DNA from: Neodiprion pinetum
Lineage: Eukaryota; Arthropoda; Insecta; Hymenoptera; Diprionidae
NCBI RefSeq assembly: GCF_021155775.2
Contig: NC_060235.2
Span: forward strand, 5,277,521-5,341,520
Length of the DNA: 64,000 bases
Reading direction: 5' to 3'
The position numbers were made by a program, and so were the translations under genes. Shown one piece after another: positions 47,901 to 59,519 of this stretch (its first letter is position 1; each line of letters begins with the position of its first letter). Under the pieces are notes generated by a model. That model worked only from the letters and a program-made list of their open reading frames with translations, made no database searches and was not told where the DNA came from.

Positions 47901-49388
47901 TTCAACGTCGTCAGGCATTATCAACGAATCCACGATCCTGCTAAGAGAAAAATTGAGTGCTGCGGTGAGAGAGAAAAAAAAGTGCATAGCCAAATAAAAA
48001 ATACTGAAACGGCCCTCAGCAAATTTTTAAACAATACTCGGTCTGTTTTATATTCACAACGAGAGAAACGATTTCGTGAAAATTTCAGATCTTTGAAACA
48101 GTTACCGTTCCGAGCGATCGAAAAAATGTGATTTTCAGTTTTTATTTGCTATTTTTTCACTTGGTTATCCGCGATGGACTCTCGTTAATTTTTATTCAAA
48201 TACTTGTCGATAAAAAACGTGAAACAAGTAGCTCTTCAAAGATTTCAGAGCAAAATTTAATATTTAAACCCTGAAAGGCTATGAGGATAAAATCCTCATC
48301 CAATAAAAAAATCTTTTACTCTTGGAACAGACTGTAAAGATTGAACCCATTCAACGTTCATTTTTATTTGCTTGTTTCAACTTAATTACGTTCATAATAC
48401 AACCATTTTATGCGAAATTGTTTGAACTTTAATTTATATAAACAAAAAAAAAAAAATCTGGCTAGCTTTATTAGAAGCTAGGATATTTTAAATTAATACC
48501 CACTGGGTACTTTTTGCACTCATTGCCACGAGAGGTATACGATTTTGATGTTTGCCTGCCAAGGGTAAACAGAGAAAAGAAAATTGAAAATCGTCATTTA
48601 AATGTCTCTCTCTCTCTATCTCTCTCGAGGCACAGTTAATTATAAAGCTTTCACAAAATTATGGCTTTTTATATACCTTTACCCTCGATTTTATGCATTT
48701 GGTGCAACATTGTGAAAAGAAATGAGAATTGTTTTTTCGTTATTTTTTTTTTTTATAATTTGCAATAACAGAATATTTATATTCATGAGAGAAAAAAATT
48801 GTAATTATTGAAATAAAATGAGAAAATCACCGAAAAGGGATAATATTCTCGACAAGTATAACGTAACGATAATGATTTATTAATAATAATTAACGACATC
48901 GGTGAATCAACAATTATTACGACACTTCGTTATTTACCTTGGTTGAAATCAGATTATTTCAATGTATTTCGACACGGAATCTACGGCGAAGATGCCCTGG
49001 GTTTATTTTGACCCCGGTGTTCAGCCTCGTATCTCGTTGATTTTCAGGTCGCACAATTCTGACGAAGGGCGACTACTATCAACACTGCGCTGACAATCAT
49101 CCGGAATCGCGAAAATCTTCGATTGTGTCGAGGAAAAAATACAAGATAACGAAAAGAGATCGTCGACACGAGGAAGGACAGCCGGCCCTGGGGGGCAGGA
49201 AGAAAGGAGAGAGGGGAAAGAGAGGAGTAAAAAAGAGGGAGGAAATTGATTCGGAAAATTTTCTCAAACCTAAGGAGGAAAATTGTGTAACGATATTCAT
49301 CGAGGGTGATCCTTCGTCTCCTGTACACGCAAAAAACCTTGCAGAATTTCTCGACAACATCGATTTCGAAAGTTTCAAGCTGCCCTGA
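44951..49388 (+). CDS. Small basic C2H2-type zinc-finger protein, three coding exons
   Basis: Exons 44951-44988, 47747-47964 and 49048-49388 join in frame to 198 codons. Donors are GTAAGT (44989) and GTGAGA (47965). Acceptors are TTTCTAG (47746) and TTTTCAG (49047). Split codons are restored as Ser13 and Gly86. An in-frame TGA at 44879 precedes the first ATG, which has A at -3. Residues 20-41 are strongly basic and could be a nuclear localisation signal. Finger 1 is canonical (Cys54, Cys57, His70, His75; C-x2-C-x12-H-x4-H). Finger 2 keeps Cys85, His98 and His103 with the same spacing, but its first cysteine position is Ile82, and Cys84 is adjacent instead. Residues 112-150 are again rich in Lys/Arg. 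The C-terminus (EFLDNIDFESFKLP) is acidic and hydrophobic, like a short interaction or activation motif. Nucleic-acid binding is likely; the specific family is not recognised. Confidence 0.75.
45299..45817 (-). repeat. Repeat family D, copy 1, within intron 1
   Basis: About 519 bases match the reverse complement of 51760-52282 at roughly 95% or more over most of the length. One end is CACTCTGAAAACACGGTGG, next to an A run and CCCACTGGGT. The other is CTGGCGTATTTCGTACCACT. The terminal 100 bases are the most diverged. The interior has many short TTCA-GTG/CACTGAAAT words. No coding frame. It is an insertion in the zinc-finger gene's first intron. Confidence 0.85.
47065..47520. mobile_element. 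Imperfect foldback repeat in intron 1
   Basis: The left arm contains GAACTGTATTTTCACTTCC, AAACATTTTG, CGTCAACTAAAAC and TCTAGACCGG. The right arm contains the matching reverse complements CGTTTTAGTTGG, CCGGTCCTGAAATGTTTGGA and AGAAAATACAGTTTCTGAGA. The arms total about 100-150 bases each, around a centre near 47300. No termini with a target duplication were identified. A degenerate MITE is the simplest reading. Confidence 0.45.
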
Positions 49389-49453
49389 TTGTTGTTCAAT
49401 TTTAATAACAATTTTTTATACCCTCTGCACGATTCAGGCAAAATGAGTATCGA

Positions 49454-49459
49454 ATTAAA
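49454..49459 (+). terminator. Possible poly(A) signal (ATTAAA)
   Basis: The common variant ATTAAA lies 66 bases after the stop codon of the zinc-finger gene. No AATAAA is nearer. The true 3' end could be further downstream. Confidence 0.3.
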
Positions 49460-51316
49460 CTATTTTCAGCATCTAATGGTACAAACTGTAAACCGTATGT
49501 GATAGAAAAAACATTTCACTACCGACCAAGGTACAAACTTTTATGTAATGTAACTGTAAAAGATGTAAGTGCCGATTTAAGTCATTAATAAGTTAATTAA
49601 TTTGCCTAATTAAGAATAATAATACCTCAGCCAAGAAATACTTGCCAACAGATGTACGTCAAGTGATTTAGATTTTAAAAGAAGAGAAGAAAAAATAAGT
49701 CTGTGACGTGAAATATTTACACATATATACATTGCATATCGTTACTTTTGTTGTGTTATTATATCAAATATCGTTAAGATTTTTATAGAGTTATGTAACA
49801 ATAGACGGTAAGTCGACCAGTGCTATGATATATCGATTAAGACTTTTTTACGCGTATATTTAATCGTTGAATACTTATATTAATTACTGTCTAATGAATA
49901 ACGTTGGAAGAAAAGAGAAAAACAAATAGCTCATTATCGACATATTTTCATATCAAACTTTATAATTATCGTAAATATAAGCAAGTTTTACTTCGCTGTT
50001 TACTATGTAGCTAAATATCTGTTACGATGAGAAAAAAAATTCTTGCGATATCGAAACTAGATTCAAAAAAATGCAACAGAATCCGATCATTGCACCCTTG
50101 AGAATCCCATTTCCTATGTCAATTCCTACGTGTTACAACGGAAGCTTGAGTTAAAAGTGTAGAGAATCGATTACCCGAGTCTTGGATTCGGGAAGTCGAG
50201 CTTTTACGGGTTTGGCGAATCTCGCAAGTCGTAGAATCTCGAAACCCGGGGGTTTGCCGGAAGGGTGACCCGAACCATTAAATCCCATGACTATGGTATC
50301 CTGTCGTGCGAAGGCGGCGTGCGTCTTTCTTCTTTCGCGACAGCAGCTCGCCCGAAATTCTCATCAAAAATTTCTCCGCGAGCCGTTTAATTTCTAACAA
50401 GATTTCCCCTTTTTTCCGCCTGCACAAGTATTATTATTTTTTTTTCCAACGGCAAAAAGCTTCGAGGTTAAATTGACGACTTGTCGTTTTTCGTTCACTC
50501 GGTTCTTGGACTTTTACGTACAATTATAAATCTTCGAAGAAAGAAAAAATGTTAAACAATAAAAAGAGGAAGAAACACGTTCTCAAATTTCATAGGAAAC
50601 CGAAATTTTTTACACGTTCGTTGCCACGAAAGTTGAAAATATGACTTGACCTGCATTGATATTGCCTAAATCGTTCATCGACTATTGAGAATAAGTAGGT
50701 GTATAAATTGACCTGGAATCGGTTTTCAAGATTTGCGTTTATCGCTTAGGAAAAAGTAAGAAAAAAAAATAGTCATCGTAACTTACGATAAAAAAAATTC
50801 CATAAAAACAGAGACTGAATTATACTTATTTTAGTTCCCTGGATTATTTTCAAATTGATTTTCTCACGCTTCAGAAATGTGTGTTTTGTTTTTTTTTTCT
50901 TTTACCATCACGAAGGTTCGTTAATTATTCGCGAAACCGCGCGTTCCCCGAGAGTATAATAAAAACAGCTACGAAACACAGTAGGTTTTTTTCCGAGTTC
51001 GAAGAACAGCATAATTCCCTTCGGTTATCACGCGCCCTTAAAACGGTGGTTGTTAGGTCGGTGCGTATAAAGTACGGTACGAGCGAGAGGCGGACAATAA
51101 AAATTGTTTAACGAGGTGTTTCTAGCTCAGTTTCGTCGAGGTTTGACGATGAGTCCGCGGCATGAACCGAGTTAGTTTATATATACAGAATGGAGAAGCG
51201 CTACCTGGGTCAGAGGGTGCAGTAAGCACGGAGCTGAAACAAGGATATTCGCAAAGTTTAACAGAGATATTACTCAGTTCGTTAGAGGTTATCGTCGGGG
51301 AAGGTGTGAGTGGCGT
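49460..51316. other. Non-coding stretch downstream of the zinc-finger gene
   Basis: AT-rich for the first 700 bases. A more GC-rich block follows at 50150-50360, with words such as GAATCTCG and AAACCCGGGGG. No exon was recognised. Confidence 0.5.
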
Positions 51317-51342
51317 GAGAGAGAGAGAGAGAGAAAGGGAGA

Positions 51343-51414
<72 letters not shown>

Positions 51415-51418
51415 GAGA
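51317..51418. repeat. Long (GA)n microsatellite
   Basis: About 100 bases of nearly pure GA with occasional GGGA interruptions. It generates false Arg-Glu and Ser-Leu frames on the two strands. Confidence 0.95.
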
Positions 51419-51515
51419 TTGGCTCGTTGGCACTTGGGGAAATTTTCCTAGACAAGTTTGAAGCCATCTGTTTATTGCTGCACGGAGTTTGCACAGCGTT
51501 GCGATTTGCTAAGTA

Positions 51516-51558
51516 AGAGAGAGAGAGAGAGGGAGAGAGAGAGAGAGAGAGAGAGAGA
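51516..51558. repeat. (GA)n microsatellite
   Basis: A second GA tract of about 43 bases, 100 bases after the first. Confidence 0.95.
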
Positions 51559-51759
51559 AGCGCCAGCTTTCGCGCCAAACGACGTGCCCGCATATGACCA
51601 CATTTGTAGATATATTATGTGCTCGGTTGAAACTTTCCGTTGTTACTGCACGATACTATGTGCAACGCGCCCAACTGACAATGAGAGAAGTTTCAGTTCC
51701 GGTCGTAGTCGTTTAGTAATTATGGCAAAACGCAAGAAGCATCTCTGCCGGGTTCGGTC

Positions 51760-52282
51760 CCACCGTGTTTTCAGAGTGTTTTTTTTTTTTTTTTTCACCC
51801 AGTGGGTCCTAAAATCAGTGATATTAGAGCGACGTTTCAGGTAATCGCACAAATTTCACTCAATTTTACGCTGTAGTTGTGAAATTTTTCTACTGCGGTT
51901 TAAGCAGAATTAGACTCGGAAAATTCACTCTGGTATCATCAAAATATCACTGATAAGTTTTTTTCAAAAATAATATATTTCCGCAGTGTTTGATTTCGGT
52001 AGGTTTCAAGTGCGATTTAAGTTTCAAGTATTAATTTAGAATCCAGTGTAATTTCGGTGGAGTAAGAAATCTTTTCGATTTCAGTCTCATTCTAATGGTT
52101 GAGTAGAAAATTTTTATCTCGGTGATTTTTCGGTGGGACTTCGCTGTGCTTTTAATGCAACTACAGTGTAAACACGTTGTGAAAAATTCTCTCAACTACA
52201 CCGTGAAATCTATGTGCGATCGAAGTGAAATCTAATCGTAAGTGTAACTTCGGTTCAATTTCAGTGGGACGAAATCCGGCAG
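51760..52282 (+). repeat. Repeat family D, copy 2
   Basis: Inverted relative to 45299-45817, with the same landmarks in order: CCACCGTGTTTTCAGAGTG, T run, CACCCAGTGGGTCCTAAAAT, GAGCGACGTTTCAGGTAAT, TTTCCGCAGTGTTTGATTTC and CAATTTCAGTGG. The two copies differ mainly in the last 100 bases. Confidence 0.85.
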
Positions 52283-54700
52283 AGATCGTTATACAGCAGA
52301 TTTCAAGTGTATCGCTGTAAGTACACCTGAAACCAAAATCCTTGAAACGCTTTGTTTTTAGGTGGGTGATGGTGAAAATATAAAAAGATGGAAAAATAGA
52401 AGGGCCTAGGTTCGAAAAATGTCGAATATCCGAGTATGGAAAAGCGAAGAAATAGAAAGGTCAGAAAGTAGAATGAGAAAACGTAGAATCGTCGTAATTT
52501 ATCGCGATGATATTGTAGAATTGTATACGGATTCTACATTTTACCGTTCTATCTACGAATTTGACATTTTCGTCCTACGTCAATCATTTTGAATTTTTTA
52601 AATCCGATATCAGATACGTAATCAGCGAGCGCAAAAACTTACAATTTATGTAAAACATGCATGTAACGTGTAGAGGGGTAACTTTCTCAGAAATGAATTA
52701 TTCCTTCGATTTTCACGATTTTTGTTCAATCAATGTATTTCCAACAATGATAATTTACGTTATATCGCAACAATCACTCTCCCGTATTGAAAACCTATCG
52801 GTACACTATCATAAGGAGGGGAAAAAAAAAATATGTTTTCAAAGACCTCTAAATATGCGAAAAATGGATGTAAAATATAAGTATTATTATAAATAAAAGG
52901 ATTGAACTGGAATACTCAACGCGAGTTCGCAACTAATGCGGTAAATTTCTCCCGATTATTATTGTCGAATGTTGAAAACAATGAGCGAGGTTTCTTGCTG
53001 GAATAGAGAGAACGCAGAGAGGTAGAGAAAGGGTGATAAATTGAAGGGAGTAGGAAGAGGGTATAAACAAGAGAAGAAAGAAGAGGAGGGGTGTAGTAGG
53101 TGGTGGTTGGCCTATAAGGCATGAAATAGATATGAATTACTTCCCGCGAGTATTGTGCCGCGAGTGCAAAATGAACAAAACTCTCATACCTACCTAAATA
53201 TTCATTACCCGGGTAATGTTGGTTGTTAGTTCAAAGCATTTCGGTAAAGTTAATTTTAATGAACAACGTTCTCCAATTTGGTTACGGCTGCGGGGCGAAT
53301 GTCGCGCGAATATCTCGCGCATCACGCCCAAACTTCTCTCCGCGCCTCTTCACCCTCGGGTAATTCTACACGCCTCCATTTTGCGTTACTTACAATTAGA
53401 AGAAGAAGGAGAGAATGATAAATGGAAAATAAAAAATTTATGGTCAAATCAAGAAAACATCGGAGCTAATTTCACCGAAACAACAATGAGAAAAATACAA
53501 TATAATTCCATTACTGTAGCTTAATATTCGCGTCAATTAATTTTCATGAGAGAAGGAAAGACTGTTTTTGATAATTTTTGATGGAGAGCAAAAAAGGAAA
53601 AACAAGCGAATTTTTTTTTTTGGGAATTTAAACGATAAATTGACGTTAAAGCCTCGTTTAACTAAAAAAGTAGAGTAAACTTCACAAACTGATTTTGCGT
53701 TGCAATTACCAAAAAAGGATCGACGATTGCCTCGTTTTTCGTGATTCCAACGATATTCAAACAGTTTTTTTAACGATACCTGTTTTAACCAATTTTTCTA
53801 GTTACTGTAACAAATGAAATTTTTCTCAGTGCACCCGAAATATATATATATATATATATTATATGTGCCTAGCAATTTAAAAAAATTGCGCTCGTGATTA
53901 TCATTATCATTGTTATTGTCGTTGTTATTGTTGTTGTTGTTGTGGTTGTTGTTGCGTAAAAAAATGGAAGATAATGCCAGGGGCAAGAAAAACAACTTAC
54001 CGTACGTACGTGAGTTTCTTGGCGAAGACTTTTCCGCGCAGCAAGGCTTAAAGTCCGGAAAATACTACTTATTACAATGCGAACTGGGATATTCCGGTAA
54101 CTCAGGATCCGGTGCTTGACTCTTTTACGGTCTTTGAGTCCCGCTGCATGGCACTAAGACGGTTATTGTAACTGCGCCGCAACTCCTCCGAGAAAATCAA
54201 GAGACTTTATGCAAGGGTTTATTGAATTTCTTTACGCAAACATCGCCCGGGCGTTATCTTGCACAAACAACCGCATACAGGTACGTATATATGTATACAT
54301 AACGGATCAAAGCGAATCTCGCTTAGCTTAACTTGACTGTGTAAGTATGATACGTATGTACGTATAAGCGACCGCTTTACAGGATATTCCAATCACGTTT
54401 TTAACCTTTCTCACAAACCCTGGAGTCGCGGGCGTCGATTATAAAGCAAAAGACGAATGAGAAGGAAGATTAATCGCAATCAACGAGAGAAAGAAAAAAG
54501 CAATGAAAAGCAAAAAATATCACCAATTCCTTTCTCACTAGTGACGTTGCAAATAAAATAGATTCGTTAGAATAAACGTTACATCTTGAATCAATTTTTT
54601 ATCGTCAAATACAAGTAAATGATCGTGCCAAAGCAAAATGCACGTATGCTTTTGATTTCTTATTTTTTTTTTTTATGTTTTATTCATTTCATACTGTAAG
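52283..54700. other. Non-coding stretch, no supported gene
   Basis: It has an AT run at 53840-53860 and a TTG/TTATTG tract at 53900-53955. The + frame starting at ATG 53964 (about 51 codons) has unremarkable composition and spans a donor-like word on the opposite strand. I do not call a gene. Confidence 0.5.
53900..53955. repeat. (TTG)n-rich degenerate repeat
   Basis: ATTATCATTATCATTG units grade into TTGTTG units. Confidence 0.9.
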
Positions 54701-55447
54701 GTAACGATTCGAATATACCTGCTTAAAATCGAAACAATGACTAAATATAATTCGAATCGTAGGGTAAATCACGTGGTACACACCTCAGCATAAATCCACC
54801 CGTCTTATCGGAGAATTTCGAGATCTCGAAAACACGATTTACGGAACACGATGCGTTAATTCTGTTTATTCAATAATGTATTTCTAATAATCTTGAAAAT
54901 AATTAACGATCGTATTAAAAATTGAAAACAACGAATGGTGACGAAGGTTCTAAGGGTAGATAGTAAGTGTAAACGAATAACATCAAATTACGAGGAAAAT
55001 CGTTTGGAATATCTTCAAGATCAAAAGGGAGAATGGATTCTTGCTTCGTGAGGAATAACTCGCCGTTATTGCCACACATCTGCTGAAGAGATCGTCGCAA
55101 CACAATTATCAAAGTTGAGTCGATCGTCAGAAAGCTTTGTATAAAAATAAAAGAAACATCGAGAGACGATTTTGAAATAAGAAACCCAAGGGAAGACAAT
55201 TTCCACTTAATAATTTCAATGTTATACGCCGTCTTAAACAATTAATCAATCCTGAGTATGAACGATCGAACGAACGAATGAATACCTCAGATTATACACG
55301 CGTACAATTTTATGCGACGTTTTTCCGCCTTTACCGTAAAAGAAAAAGAAACTAGGAAACGGAAAATAAAATATTGTTTAAAAAATTTCTACTCAGACAT
55401 GACAAAACTACTATTTTAAAGTTATTTCTAAATGAACTTATACTTTA
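54701..55447 (-). repeat. Left arm of a 747-bp inverted repeat
   Basis: Base for base this is the reverse complement of 57137-57883. I compared most of it by eye and saw no mismatch. The outer end starts GTAACGATTCGAATATACC. The inner end stops at ATACTTTA, after which the sequences diverge. Each arm has a 108-codon frame (54915-55241 here), but it begins with TTG directly after a stop and has no ATG before residue 55, so I do not call a gene. Confidence 0.9.
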
Positions 55448-57136
55448 CTAGTCTACCTTTTTCAGGAAATGTTTGGTTAGTTTGAAACTCCTCCCTTCTT
55501 TTATTTATAACTTTATTTACAATGCATAGTTTTGGTCGATATCGCTCATGATTTTCTGCACCATATTCTAGAGTTAAATCAGCAATTTGTTTAGAAGAAT
55601 GAGAAGAAGCGAAAATTTGTGATTCTGAGTGAAAGCGTTGAGATTGGGAAATGAAAATTATAAAATACAACACCGTTTCTATTTCGTTCGTTCATTCTTG
55701 TTAGGTATACCGATTTCGGGATGCGGTTTGAATCGGAAACGAGTATAACTCGGCCTGTTGGGAATGGTGAAAGAGTTAATTATAAGCCCGCCTTCACTTG
55801 TTGGGCGTCACGCCATGCGGTCGTTCGAGATAATTAGCTCATTAACAAAATGAGTTAGGTCCGGTTTCAGCCCGCAAATTTTCACCCCCGCCCGTCCTTT
55901 TTTCCCTTTCATCTCGCCCTGCGAAAGGGAATCGCGAGTGGAAATCTTTGACGGCCGCGAGTTGAAAGATGAAAGGAAAAGCAGATTATATTTCAAAGCT
56001 GGAAAACCGAGATGAAGAAAGGAGCGGGTAATATGAATGAAGGGTTGAGAAAAAAAGCGGGGAAAAACGGAAAATGTAAGCGTATCTCATTGTTTTTATT
56101 CATCACCAATCGAAGTGGAGAATTATAAGAAAGGCTCTGTAAATAATTTCCATTATTTTGTTAAACAAAATGTTTTTTTTGTTTTTTTCTTTTCTTTCCT
56201 CCTCTTCAATTACTTAACGACTTTTCAATTTTTCATATCCATGTATATATTATACCAGGACAATCTTTTGAAACTTGAAACTAAACTGCGCATGCGCGAG
56301 TTTTATCGGCTGTTCGCACAGGCTGGCCATCCTGAGTTTTCAGCTGTCAAACTGCTTCTGGCGGCGATGTAATTAATACGAATCTTCGAAGTTAGAATCT
56401 CAAATAATTGAGGCAGCGACTCGGAAAGGTTTGGGAAGCATTTGTTGTCGGGTCGGAAAGTCGATTCTTCAAAGAACGGTCGGAATTTAACGCTTACGCT
56501 TTTTGAAACTTCAAACGTACACATTTTGCGTAGGTTGGCTCACCTGCGTCGCGGACAAGAATATCGCCGCGGGAAGATTTCGCCGACCAATGAGATTGAA
56601 TTATTTGGCGCATGCGCGGTTGATTTTCAAGTCTCAAGAGAGTGTCCCGGTATTTAAACCTTCGACGATGATGGGACCTGGGATAGATTAATAACGCGTT
56701 GATAAATGCTCCTCGCTAATTTGAACGTGTAGGTATTATACCTACGTGTATCTTGTGAAGTCGTGGACCGCTAAACAAAGAGACGATTTATTACTAGACG
56801 GGTTAGGTTATGCCTGTATCTGTAGACATTACAAATCGAGTAGGGTTCCTTATCGAAGCTAAGAGACCCGCTCTGCAGGACTTTCGGGCACTGCGGAACT
56901 CTGACGGAGCCACTTTCGCAATTACTTGGTTCTTCGCTTGATTAACGATTCTTATTCCGTCGTTTTGCACCTGCTGAAATTGATGTCGGACAATTAATAG
57001 CTTTCAAATTTCATACGTAATACTCTTTCAGGGGGATGCTTTTTTCTATTTCTTTTTACCGTTTGTATACCAGCGACTACAAACCGTTTTCGAAATGGCT
57101 TATTAGGATTGTAAAGAGGACATTTTTCAGGACTAA
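55448..57136. other. Unique spacer between the inverted arms, promoter-like centre
   Basis: The 1689-bp spacer is single-copy within the window. Its middle (56280-56700) is GC- and CpG-richer and contains GCGCATGCGC twice, at 56288-56297 and 56608-56617. Short frames on both strands have no recognisable domain. It could be a bidirectional promoter region or the interior of a foldback transposon. Confidence 0.4.
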
Positions 57137-57883
57137 TAAAGTATAAGTTCATTTAGAAATAACTTTAAAATAGTAGTTTTGTCATGTCTGAGTAGAAATT
57201 TTTTAAACAATATTTTATTTTCCGTTTCCTAGTTTCTTTTTCTTTTACGGTAAAGGCGGAAAAACGTCGCATAAAATTGTACGCGTGTATAATCTGAGGT
57301 ATTCATTCGTTCGTTCGATCGTTCATACTCAGGATTGATTAATTGTTTAAGACGGCGTATAACATTGAAATTATTAAGTGGAAATTGTCTTCCCTTGGGT
57401 TTCTTATTTCAAAATCGTCTCTCGATGTTTCTTTTATTTTTATACAAAGCTTTCTGACGATCGACTCAACTTTGATAATTGTGTTGCGACGATCTCTTCA
57501 GCAGATGTGTGGCAATAACGGCGAGTTATTCCTCACGAAGCAAGAATCCATTCTCCCTTTTGATCTTGAAGATATTCCAAACGATTTTCCTCGTAATTTG
57601 ATGTTATTCGTTTACACTTACTATCTACCCTTAGAACCTTCGTCACCATTCGTTGTTTTCAATTTTTAATACGATCGTTAATTATTTTCAAGATTATTAG
57701 AAATACATTATTGAATAAACAGAATTAACGCATCGTGTTCCGTAAATCGTGTTTTCGAGATCTCGAAATTCTCCGATAAGACGGGTGGATTTATGCTGAG
57801 GTGTGTACCACGTGATTTACCCTACGATTCGAATTATATTTAGTCATTGTTTCGATTTTAAGCAGGTATATTCGAATCGTTAC
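57137..57883 (+). repeat. Right arm of the 747-bp inverted repeat
   Basis: Partner of 54701-55447. The arm runs from TAAAGTATAAG at its inner end to CGAATCGTTAC at its outer end. The flanking bases outside the two arms (CTGTAAG and AATTATA) do not form a target-site duplication. The copy of the 108-codon frame is at 57343-57669 and points away from the spacer. Confidence 0.9.
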
Positions 57884-59519
57884 AATTATACAATTAAATA
57901 ATATGAGTTAATTTATATTACAGAAAATTGTATTTAACTATTAAAATCTTTCATTTCAATCGGTGATAAGTAATTGAAGACGCCAATAAAAAAAGCCTGC
58001 AATTTTCATTTCTCTTTTTTTGTTTTTTGTTCTCCAAGAAGAGAAAACCATTAACCTTGACAAAGACGTAACTTCCGTAGAGAAAGGCTTGGAAAATAAA
58101 TAAAAGAAAAACAGCAGTTACAGTCTTCGTTAATTCTCCTCTTCGATTCCTCGTATCAGTCTGCTTTTCACTCATCGGACGTTACGTGTACCAACAATTA
58201 CAATTCGAGATAGAACCAATTTGCCTCGATCGCACCTCCTCGTAGGGCATGTGATCACCCATGAGATTAGCCGCGAAGTACATAGATACCCGTGTTATCG
58301 CTGGGCGCAAGATGTATCATCAATTACGCTGAGCCTGCACGGATCCAGTGCAACTATCATTAGGCAGAGACAATACGTAAACCGATAATCGGGTTTCGAG
58401 TTAGTACAGGGAATACCTGCGCGTTATGGTATCGATTATTTACACTGTAAACGGCTGACATCCTCGTTAATTACATCTCGCGACGTATGTTTCAGCACGA
58501 TGAATTTCACCACGGTCAGAATAAAAGAGCAGATTTTACCCTAAACTCTTTTTCAAAAAGGGACGCGTCAGGTTTTCCCGTAAGATATACTTCGCGAAAT
58601 GCAGAATTTTTAAAAAAACTGGCCCTACATTATAATTCAACATACATAAATACCTAACAAAAAAGTATCGTTACTTGAGGAGGAAACTAAAAGTTATATT
58701 TCGGAGGCCTGTGTAATTAGCCGATCATTGGAGCTCTAAGGATGATGGAAATATTGAAGCAGCTGAACGCTGATACGATCTCGTCAAGTCTGCGTTCGAT
58801 TGATTATTTTAACGGGTAAATTCGCCGCGTGCGAGTCTCGTATAAATTATGTCCGGCAATTTGATTAAATTAATCAAAATTTCATCGGGCGCGTTGTATT
58901 TCCGTTATATATATATACACACGGATATACATGTGGGAGATAATTCGGCATATTACACAAAATGCGATGCACGTACAATCTTGGCGCAATTTCTGCACGC
59001 ATCGAAATATATCGATAATAAAGCCTGGATGGCGTCACTGATATTAAAATGCCAATAAGCCCGGCTTCGTTGCACGTCATGCAGACACTGCCCTGAATTC
59101 AATTCCTTCCCGTCTTCGCGTTGTTTGCATATTTTCCGATTTTTCTGTCCACGATTGATTATTCACTTGGAATTTCCATAACTGTTACCGATACGGAAAA
59201 AAAGATTTTTTTTTCTTTCAGTTTATATTTGAATGAATAAATTTTGATTCTGTACATCGGTTGATGGACAAAATCTTCATGTATTACTTGTAAAGTCTGA
59301 TTTTGTCTTTTTTAGATCGATAAACAATCACCGGTCAGCACGGATTTTCAGTCTGGGTTCTAGATGTTAAACTTTGATTTTTTTCACGTAAATAATGAGA
59401 GTAAAAATGAACTTATTACATAACGATTGTTTTTGTAGAAACTAAAGGGATTTTCGGATTTTAAGAAAAATTATTTTAAGAAATTTTAAATATTCGATGA
59501 ATTTGTACAATGCGTAGAA
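57884..59519. other. Non-coding stretch, no supported gene
   Basis: AT-rich, with a TATATA tract near 58900. A purine- or CpG-rich patch at 58180-58340 shows no frame of note. Confidence 0.5.

Noticed and set aside
51122..51593. Arg-Glu-rich and Ser-Leu-rich frames
   Set aside because: They are translations of GA/TC microsatellites.
53964..54119. Small + strand gene starting MEDNARGKK
   Set aside because: Short, no domain, no conserved context, and a competing donor-like site on the opposite strand lies within it.
54915..57669. Identical 108-codon frames in the two inverted arms
   Set aside because: Each begins with TTG immediately after a stop and has no ATG before residue 55. Identity of the frames follows from identity of the DNA, so it is not evidence of protein selection.
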